A stretch of DNA of 64,000 nt. Source: Neonectria sp. B-13 (Eukaryota; Ascomycota; Sordariomycetes; Hypocreales; Nectriaceae). Made by a program: the position numbers and the translations under genes. This document shows positions 57,152 to 64,000 of this stretch, in pieces. How positions within the stretch are numbered: position 1 is the stretch's first letter; every line of letters starts with the position of its first letter. Where the stretch lies: assembly GCA_002682825.1 (NCBI GenBank), contig NOKP01000011.1, positions 1,054,420-1,118,419 of the forward strand, in the 5' to 3' direction. A model generated the notes under the pieces. That model searched no databases and was not told the DNA's origin. It saw only the letters and a list, made by a program, of their open reading frames with translations.

Positions 57152-58333
57152 ATGAACCGAGGGCAAGATTCGAGAGCACTGACTTATAACGCCGCCTTCT
57201 CCCATTTATCCCCGCGTTATCTCGCAGCAATGTCATCGGAACGTGTTTTCTCCAAGGAGCTTATTGATAAGCTCACCTGCACCCAAGAGCTGAACCTAGG
57301 CGGAATGATTCGAAACCTACCTCTCTTGAAAACTTCACCCATCCATCAAAATTCCACTAAATCATCGTTGGGCCATATTGATATCCTGCCGCCAGAGCTG
57401 TTACTGTTTCTTCTCAACCTCCTCGATTTCCAGTCCTTGTCTCGACTGTCGCGGGCCTCTTTTAGGGCAAAAGCGACAATCGAAGCTCTTCCCGCATATC
57501 AAGAGTTGCTAGAACACGCACCAGATGTGCTAGTCGCATTGGGAAAAACCCGAATACTACGATATCACTCAGCTACATTACTTCGACAGACTCTTCGGAC
57601 CAACCAGTGCGTGTCTTGCTTCGACTTCGGCGCCTTTATATTCCTACCCACTTGCGAACGAGTCTGCTTCCAATGCCTTCACGAAAACCATGCCCTGCGC
57701 ATGACCACACTCAGCCTCGCCAAAAAATGCTTTCACCTAACTGATAGCCACCTCCAGAGAATCCCAGTATTATATAGTATACCTGACACCTATAGTGTTA
57801 TGTTTCATACCTCACGTCGAAAAGTGTATCGTCTGGTTAGCGTCAAGCAAGCCAAGCAGCTGGCAATTGAGGTGCATGGGTCTGCTGAGAATGTCGCCAG
57901 GCTCTTACCAAGAACTCCTCCACAGGGTAGGTCTGAAAGGGAATTCTGGATCTTTAAGCTATTTCATGAGGTACCACTAGATCCTCCAGCATGTGACTTA
58001 TCACGGAAGCCGGAGAGGTCGAACATAGTGGAGGACGATTATGGTGGTATGGCATCTATCCGCATGCCTTCATTGAGTGGAACTAGTGGGGACCGTGGAC
58101 GGCTTTGCAAGGGATGCCGTCTTGTTGATGAACTTCACTCAAAAGGATCCCTACCAACTGCAGTTCTAGAAGATCTTGTCCCTCCGGACATTGGTCCGAG
58201 GCGCCCGCTTCTCGCGTTGATGAATCGGCTGTATTCTCGAGAAGGCTTTCTGGAGCATATTGAAACTTGCTATGGAGCGGGTCGGTTACTGGCAGGGTGG
58301 GAAAATAACAGGAGAGATAATACTGTATCATAA
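57152..58333 (+). CDS. F-box-like protein
   Basis: An intronless frame. From the first ATG (57152) it has 393 residues; a second in-frame ATG at 57230 gives 367 and lies in a better context after a long leader, so the start is uncertain. The F-box is seen in LGHIDILPPELLLFLLNLLD followed by FQSLSRLSRASFRAKATIEA, which recruits target proteins to an SCF ubiquitin ligase through Skp1. Downstream, CVSCFDFGAFIFLPTCERVC and CFQCLHE form a cysteine cluster found in fungal F-box proteins I have seen, perhaps a small zinc ribbon; a later CKGC may add to it. Many such genes are lineage-specific; the target is unknown. Confidence 0.78.
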   Translation: MNRGQDSRALTYNAAFSHLSPRYLAAMSSERVFSKELIDKLTCTQELNLGGMIRNLPLLKTSPIHQNSTKSSLGHIDILPPELLLFLLNLLDFQSLSRLSRASFRAKATIEALPAYQELLEHAPDVLVALGKTRILRYHSATLLRQTLRTNQCVSCFDFGAFIFLPTCERVCFQCLHENHALRMTTLSLAKKCFHLTDSHLQRIPVLYSIPDTYSVMFHTSRRKVYRLVSVKQAKQLAIEVHGSAENVARLLPRTPPQGRSEREFWIFKLFHEVPLDPPACDLSRKPERSNIVEDDYGGMASIRMPSLSGTSGDRGRLCKGCRLVDELHSKGSLPTAVLEDLVPPDIGPRRPLLALMNRLYSREGFLEHIETCYGAGRLLAGWENNRRDNTVS

Positions 58334-59129
58334 TGAAGCTTGCCTCGGCCAGGCTCCGAGATTCCGGCCGCCTCTGTGGAAAAAATAGCTCACTGCGCCA
58401 CAGTTCCTTCAGCCATCTATCTTATCTATGCTCAAATTGGCGATACATATGTCTCGCACGGTACCTTCACTCCTTGATTTACTCCTCCGTTGGCCCCTTT
58501 GCTCCCTAACCCAGTCTTCGACCTCGATACCTTTTGTCGACCGTATCTTCTGATACCGACACTCCTCCTTTCTTCAGTGCCAAGTGGACCAAAATGCGAA
58601 TGCATCAGGCATCAGATGGCAAGACCGAACACGCCATTTCTTGGGATTCGCTGGGCAGCATCGACTCCTTCTGGCACCCTCGCGAAGTCAATGTTCTCTC
58701 ACTCCTGTGGAAGAGCCAATGTAACAACCGCCTCCATGAATCAGAACCACCAGCGGGCCTTCATACCCTAGTTGAACCGCCCTGACCTCCTCCGTACCTG
58801 TGAGGCGAATAAGCAGCATCTACAGGCCACCTCGAACCCCGGGAGGGGAGTGTTAAGAGTGTTAAGGTTAGGATTGTCTTAATCACGAAGTCACTTGGTT
58901 TGCAGTTGTTCGGCGCAGTTATTCACGTTCAGTCATGACTGTTATTTGTGAGATCGTCTGTGAAACACCTCCAGCAGTAGGGGTATAAAGCTTCTCAACT
59001 ATCGCTCCACCGTGCAACTCTCTACACTACAAAGTCAGCATCACAACTACTACCCACCCCTTTCTTCTCCTTTTCCGTACAACCAGCACACACATACCAA
59101 GTTATACAATACTACACACGCCAGCCGTC
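58334..59129. other. Intergenic region with one doubtful small ORF
   Basis: A 63-residue frame at 58594-58785 (MRMHQASDGKTEHAISWDSL...) has coding-like composition but no other support. A TATA-like ggtataaagc lies at 58981-58990, about 145 bases before the next ATG. Confidence 0.4.
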
Positions 59130-59807
59130 ATGTCATCCTCCACACAAGATGCAAAGCCGCCACACGAGATCAACTATAATCAGTTCCCATTCGATCGCCT
59201 TATTCCTGGAGATTTGGAGTCTGTCAATGACAAAGGTAAAGCCACCATACTGGACAAAACAAGTGACCAGTACCGAGAACGCTCCAAGGCCATCATTGAA
59301 AAGGGGACCCTCATCCACCAGGCCCTACTAAAGGAACAAGGGGAGGCGCAGACGGTGTACTGCAACATACGGGAGAAAATTGAGCAGGTCGTCTGGAACC
59401 ACCGGTATCTTTATCCAGATTGCGAGTGCGAGTTTTCGGAGTCATCTTTTGCCACCGATGGAATCGAACAATGGCACTCCGAGGCCCTAAGGTCTCACTT
59501 CCGCGAGCTCAGGAAGAAGCTGCGCGAAGCCAAGTGTGCTTTTTTTCATCTCCAGTGGAGGGCGAGCAGGGTGGAAATAGAACTCAAGGCGGCAATCCGC
59601 GATACGATGAGAGAACGCGACCCGGCGGTGTTTTCTCAGATGCGGGAAAACTGGGCCAAGGATCAGCGCAGGGTCCTGGAATTGGAGCTTAATAATGACT
59701 GCGAGGATGGTTTTGTAACGCCGGGGAGTGACAGCGAAACCTCCTCGGGCGAATCTGGCAGCGATATCTCCGACGACGCGGAGCAGCACGACACGGACAC
59801 GGAATAG
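59130..59807 (+). CDS. Charged hypothetical protein, 225 residues
   Basis: An intronless frame starting MSSSTQDAKPPHEINYNQFP. Residues 40-185 are strongly helical and charged, with heptad-like spacing (HFRELRKKLREAKCAFFHLQ, RVEIELKAAIRDTMRERD), and a short CECEF element; the C-terminus is an acidic, Ser-rich tail (SDSETSSGESGSDISDDAEQ). No known domain is recognised. A TATA-like box 145 bases upstream and a CA-rich leader support transcription. The stop codon is the first base triplet of a 15-base tandem repeat. Probably a lineage-specific coiled-coil protein. Confidence 0.68.
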   Translation: MSSSTQDAKPPHEINYNQFPFDRLIPGDLESVNDKGKATILDKTSDQYRERSKAIIEKGTLIHQALLKEQGEAQTVYCNIREKIEQVVWNHRYLYPDCECEFSESSFATDGIEQWHSEALRSHFRELRKKLREAKCAFFHLQWRASRVEIELKAAIRDTMRERDPAVFSQMRENWAKDQRRVLELELNNDCEDGFVTPGSDSETSSGESGSDISDDAEQHDTDTE

Positions 59808-59846
59808 CAGGTCTACGAGTAGCAGGTCTACTAGTAGCAGGTCTAG
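59805..59846. repeat. 15-base tandem repeat starting at a stop codon
   Basis: The unit tagcaggtctacgag (second copy ending tactag) is repeated nearly three times. The first base triplet is the TAG stop of the preceding gene, and each unit again begins with TAG in the same frame. Confidence 0.85.
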
Positions 59847-60872
59847 GAACCAAGGATGATGGATCTTCATGCTGCTGGTAAATGATGGCCAAGGAGGGTA
59901 GGCAAATCCAAGTGAGCGTTGCATTAGACGAGGCTCCGTCAGTTGAGAGTTAGTCAAACTAGACATCCAAACAGATCGTCCATGACTTCCCCCCCAGTAT
60001 ACAGCTCTCTCAATGAATGAGCAGCAAACAAACCATGTTGGTGGTCATCAAGGCGCTGTACGCTACGTGCCGGGGTTCAGTTTGCTCGCTTGTGATTGGC
60101 CACTAGACCAAAATCTGACTCAATATGGCAAGTGACTTTCCACGACTTTGGATCCCTTCACAACGTAATGCGGACGAAAAAATGACATGGAAGGTTGAAG
60201 CAAACTAAAAGAGGCGTAAGTAACACGATTGTTATGTGAGCTGCTCGATCCAAGGCCAAAAACGTTCCGCGTTCTGGGACCTCAATTCTATGGAGATTAC
60301 CCTGTACACGCTCATCCGCTGAAGTTTAAGCTCATCAATTTGACAGTCGCGTTTCATTGTTGTGAATGCAGCGTCAGCGTTTGATTGGCTTGGATTGGTT
60401 TGGTGGCTGATATAATCCTCGAGTATTAGCAGTGGCTAAGCAAGGAACTAGGCAGACATTGGTTCTGCCTGGGAACATCGCAGTCGAAATCCGTGAAGAC
60501 AAGATTTTAACTTAACAGTCTTTCGCAGGTTAATTGTACCGAACGAGGTTCATTCTATACGGAGTTACTCGGAGTATGTTTAAGTATGTGTTTTATCCCT
60601 ATCTAGGCGCTCTCAGTCACGAAGGGGATCTGCCTTGTAACTTCCACTGTCACACATCTCGCATGCCGTCATGCAATGTTGTTACCAAAGCCAGTTGATT
60701 GCTACAAATTTCATCTAATCTATACCAGGACCTACACACAGGTCGCCATGAAATCTAGAAACTAGTCCATACATATCATTACCGTCGCGCATAGTACATT
60801 AACGAGAGTGGTCATCTATCGCTCCGAGCCTCACACCAAATCATACATCGGAAAGTGACAGTCTGCAGCTTC
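59847..60872. other. Intergenic, convergent
   Basis: About 1.0 kb, rather AT-rich, between the charged orphan and the end of the secreted-protein gene. No gene or RNA is recognised. Confidence 0.5.
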
Positions 60873-61411
60873 TTAAGCAGCAGTTTCGTTGCATGCGTCA
60901 GGGGCGGAGTCTGTTGACGCAAAGTTAGAATCAAAGCCCTGACTGGAATTGTAGGAGGGAGGGTCTTCAAACATACCGCTACGCCGGCTGAGGGGGACGA
61001 TGTTGGTGGAGGGCTTCTCCTGGCGTTCCTCTACGCCTCGACGGGGCTTGAAAGACTTGCGGGGTGGCGGTGTATCGCGGCCGACGAGAAGAATGGTCTC
61101 GAAGTCGGTTAGCAGGCGGTCATGGCAGAGACAGTGGACAAACTTACCCCATCGGCGGGTACGAATATCGGCTTCCCGGGCACGGGGATGGTGTCCTCAG
61201 GCGTGGTGCCGTTGAGGAACAGGGGCGTCAACTTCGGCGATCGAGCATGAAGAGGACCGCTGGCGATAGCTGTGTAAAGTGTGTCAGAAAGCTATTCCTC
61301 CATCTTTTTCAACGACGCCGGGGAGAGCTTACCGTTGTGAGTGGTAGGCAGAGAGGCCGTGAAGGGAGCCATGGTGGCGAGGAGGAATGCGAGAGCGCTG
61401 GTGGTCTTCAT
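60873..61411 (-). CDS. Small secreted protein with dibasic sites, four exons
   Basis: Exons on the minus strand, 61411-61333, 61269-61148, 61097-60977 and 60910-60873, encode 119 residues. Each exon is short, so no long open frame marks the gene. All three introns have strong donors (GTAAGC, GTAAGT, GTATGT), good branch points (TCTGACA, GCTAACC, TCTAACT) and AG acceptors, and the frame stays open across all joins. A signal peptide (MKTTSALAFLLATMAPFTAS) is followed by HARSPK, an N-glycosylation site NGT, a KPRR and a SRRSD, which could be Kex2 sites, and ends DACNETAA with one cysteine. It resembles a secreted propeptide or effector-like protein. Function is unknown. Confidence 0.75.
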
Positions 61412-62960
61412 GATGAAGAATCGTGGATCGAACGCGGCGAAGGTTGTATTTTGATAAGGTTGAGAGGAGATAGATGTCCGAAGCCAGCCGGAAGGAATCG
61501 TGTGTCTGATTGCAAGGAGAGAGCACAGCTCTGAGAAGTATGGAGACAAGAATGGATAGCAAGGTCACAGACCCTTTAAAAATACAAGACGAAATGACAC
61601 GAGAGTGAGGATGGAAGTAGTTCAGATGAAGAACAGCTTCTGGCCCAGAGCTGCATCGCTATATACCCATATTTCGCATCCTCTCCTTGGCCATGCCACC
61701 CCCGTCACCAACAGCTCTCCCACGCAGATCGAACCTTCCAAGCTCCAGCCACCACCTCTGATCGACAGCCCAAAACAGCCTCCTTGTCCAGAAGAACGGT
61801 GGTAGTGAATCCTCGATCCTCGTCATTGTTTGGCGTTGGCCGCAGAGCCTCCCGGACCTCGAGTCTTCCGAGAGGGGAGTAAGCTTTTCTTCTCAGGGGG
61901 TTGTGAGATCGCCGTGGGGCCTAGTTCGCCATCGACCCCTGGGGGATCGTAGTTTGGAGGATGGACAGGGGTTTTGGTGCTGAGGAGGAGTCGGGGATTG
62001 TGGTTGAGACGTCGGAGCTTTGGCTGTGGCGCTGGCGTCTCAGGGCTAGAAGGGGAGAGGTTGGGATGAATACGGTAGGGCTTGAGAAGAGCTATAATTA
62101 ACTGAATCGAATTGAGTTGCGGAGAAGATGCTGTTTTTTTATCGTCCCGATTGGTCATACTTTAATCGCCGATTGTGATCTTTAGGTAGAAATATGGTTA
62201 TAGTGCCAAGTTTATGGAGTTGCCCTGCGCCTCCAACTCCATGGCTCAAAACCACTTGGCGACCACTCCACAAACCATCAATAGGCGCACACATATCAAA
62301 TACCTCACGCAAAAAACCGATTCGGTAAACAGCCAAGAACCGGTACGGAATAAGAACAAGCTTTCCAAGTTCAGGGTGACATCGGGGGCCTATCTCCATC
62401 CACAACCCTTGACGGCAGCCGTTTCAGAACGAGCGCTACTGCTTGCTGATCAAGCACTCAAAGAAACGAACATGGGAAACCGAACGGACGGAAAGGAGCC
62501 CCGATACAGGTTTCTCGACTCCCACGGTTTCGACCTGCTGCTGATCTGGGAGTCATGATTCGCTCGCCGATTGGGATCGGGACAGTTGCCTATCTGAGGT
62601 GGATGAGCAGTCTGAGGGATGCTGGGTGCAGGATGCTGTACGAAGGAGTCGATGGCATCACCACGTGGGATAGAAGGACACGCCTGTAAAGGCTGCTCTG
62701 GACTGGATCACACATGTCCGAGGTAACCAACGCGCACATCTGAATATGTTGTCGAGCACTCTCCCCTGGGGTTTCCCCAGTGTCTATTCGCATCTATGAC
62801 AAACTACCAGAATGTCTTTATCTTCCCATCTACGTAGCCGTCGAGGTATCATGATCCCCATGCTCCCAAATCGTGCTTTTTGACCCCCGTTCCGTCTCAA
62901 CTGGCCGAAGCAAATAACATCATTAACATCTCAAATCGCCAACAACCCTTTTTCTATATG
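61412..62960. other. 1.5-kb spacer with one doubtful ORF
   Basis: Holds the promoter of the secreted-protein gene and the 3' flank of the Apd1-like gene. Apart from the ORF listed at 61823-62158 nothing is recognised. Confidence 0.45.
61823..62158 (-). CDS. Doubtful hypothetical ORF, 111 residues
   Basis: Starts at a true ATG (MTNRDDKKTASSPQLNSIQL) and is Pro/Ser/Asn-rich throughout, ending GGSAANAKQ. It has no recognised motif, no signal peptide and no splice signals. Low-complexity composition makes a chance frame possible. Confidence 0.25.
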   Translation of the reverse strand: MTNRDDKKTASSPQLNSIQLIIALLKPYRIHPNLSPSSPETPAPQPKLRRLNHNPRLLLSTKTPVHPPNYDPPGVDGELGPTAISQPPEKKSLLPSRKTRGPGGSAANAKQ

Positions 62961-64000
62961 CTACCAGCTCATCACGCCCCTGCCCCTGTCGAAGCCTCCT
63001 CTCAGTTGGGTCTCGGGCTTGACGACCTTTCCTCGCAGGATCGTGTATCGAACCAGGTTCTCGCAGTCCGCAGGCATCACCCGCCCCAGCCAGATGCACT
63101 GCGCTGCACCGCCGTCGCCCACGGCGTCCTTGGCCGCTTGCTTCGCTTCTCCGTTGGTGCCGTTGGCTTCTTTCTCTGTCCCGTTTGTACCATTGCTTGC
63201 CTTCTCTTCCCCGTTAGTCTGCTGCTTGGCCTCGGCCTCATCGTCCAGCCCGAACGCATTCGGCCGCCGATACACCATGACGTTCGCCGAGTACTTGTGG
63301 CCGCCGACATGACTGATGAAGTAGATTCCCACGCCGCCGGGCCGCTCGTCGTGCAAGTCCCGATACAGACCCAAGGGCCGCAGATGGCGCTCCAGCTCCT
63401 TGCGCAGCAGCGGGGCGCTCTGGCCGCAGCGGGCATCACGGGTGCGCTGGCTGCACATGAGGATGACGACGCGGTGCGGGCAGTCGGTCGTGGTCAGCGC
63501 GGGCACGGCGGCCGGGTCCGGGGACGGCAGCGACGCCGGCACGGAGAAGGGCGTCATGGGCGACGTGCTGGTGGGCGCGAGCGAGACGACGTCGGCGATG
63601 AGCTGCGGCACGTTGAGAGGATGCACGTTGTGGATCATCGTGAAGGCCGGGAGGAGCAGCGCCGTGGTGGGCTCGGAGTAGTCGTGGGTGTCGTGGGGGG
63701 TGGGCATGTTGGAGGCGGAGAGCTTCATGTTCTGGGATTTGTTTTTGTTAGTTATTTGGTCTGCCAGTTCAATCGCCTCTTTCACGCGAACACAGAAAGA
63801 AACCCTCTTCCCCTGTGATGAGAGAAAGACTCACCCCGTTCGCAGGCTTCCCGGCCTTCTCAACAGCCTCCATGACACTCCCCTTCTCGTCCGCCACATC
63901 CCTCACCCAATCCGTCTTGCCGGTACCCACGAGCAGATGCGTGCTCCAGGCGTCGATATGGCCGTACAGCACATCTTCCGTTTCGATCTTGAAGTTGCGC
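62961..64000 (-). CDS. Sucrase/ferredoxin-like protein (Apd1/Aim32 type), 5' end beyond the window
   Basis: A thioredoxin-fold Fe-S protein family. Visible exons on the minus strand are from the window edge to 63835, then 63731-62961; the intron (63834-63732) has donor GTGAGT, branch ACTAACA and acceptor CAG. The first visible residues, RNFKIETEDVLYGH, continue as THLLVGTGKTDWVRDV and DEKGSVMEAV, the typical N-terminal part. The core is LMCSQRTRDARCGQSAPLLR and ERPGGVGIYFISHVGGHKYS, the Cys/His set that binds the [2Fe-2S] cluster in Apd1-like proteins. It ends QLRGGFDRGRGVMSW. An N/G/E/K-rich insert (about 40 residues, TNGEEKASNGTNGTEKE) breaks the conserved region before CIWLGRV. Yeast Apd1 is linked to metal and oxidant tolerance; the role here is by homology. 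Confidence 0.88.

Noticed and set aside
62880..63818. 312-codon plus-strand frame with hydrophobic stretches
   Set aside because: Antisense of the Apd1-like gene.

Overview
The window is nuclear DNA of a filamentous ascomycete (Pezizomycotina), most likely a Sordariomycete. Genes are monocistronic, lie on both strands and are interrupted by short introns of about 50-100 nt with GTAAGT-like donors, CTAAC/CTGAC branch points and nearby AG acceptors. The families (TRAPPC11, an RGG-tailed Argonaute, Stn1, GH81 glucanase, HP1) are typical of moulds. The species cannot be named from sequence alone. All exon borders below come from reading frames, splice consensus and recalled family similarity, not from transcripts. 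A run of 100 N at 46995-47094 is an assembly gap.

Layout. 1-5.2 kb: the 3' end of an unidentified gene, mitoribosomal mL41 (minus) and TRAPPC11 (plus) from a shared promoter. 5.2-8.5 kb: gene-poor, partly AT-rich DNA. 8.5-13.5 kb: a DHA2-type MFS exporter, a fungal OB-fold protein and an alpha/beta hydrolase with a peroxisomal-type C-terminus. 13.9-17.4 kb: Argonaute. 17.4-21.5 kb: gene-poor, with two small cysteine-rich ORFs. 21.5-28.9 kb: a deaminase/J-protein divergent pair, the telomere protein Stn1 and secreted GH81 endo-1,3-beta-glucanase. 32.6-34.3 kb: vacuolar Ca2+/H+ exchanger. 35.9-40.6 kb: Utp14 and Cox15, divergent. 41.0-41.9 kb: a tandem duplication of a tiny cysteine-rich gene with its TATA promoter. 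42.1-46.7 kb: cytosolic lysyl-tRNA synthetase and a Q-rich protein with a degenerate zinc finger. 49-53 kb: an accessory-looking patch with a protein carrying a repeated tryptophan motif, diverged direct repeats and a frameshifted FHA-kinase. 53.9-64 kb: HP1, a 54-residue membrane protein, an F-box protein, a charged orphan, a four-exon small secreted protein, and the 3' part of a sucrase/ferredoxin-like (Apd1/Aim32-type) gene.

Most genes are conserved housekeeping genes with no operon-like linkage. The least explained material is the cysteine-rich MC-protein family (four ORFs, two in tandem with duplicated promoters), the secreted protein with dibasic sites at 60.9-61.4 kb, the broken FHA-kinase in its repeat-rich setting, and the orphan OB-fold and tryptophan-repeat proteins.
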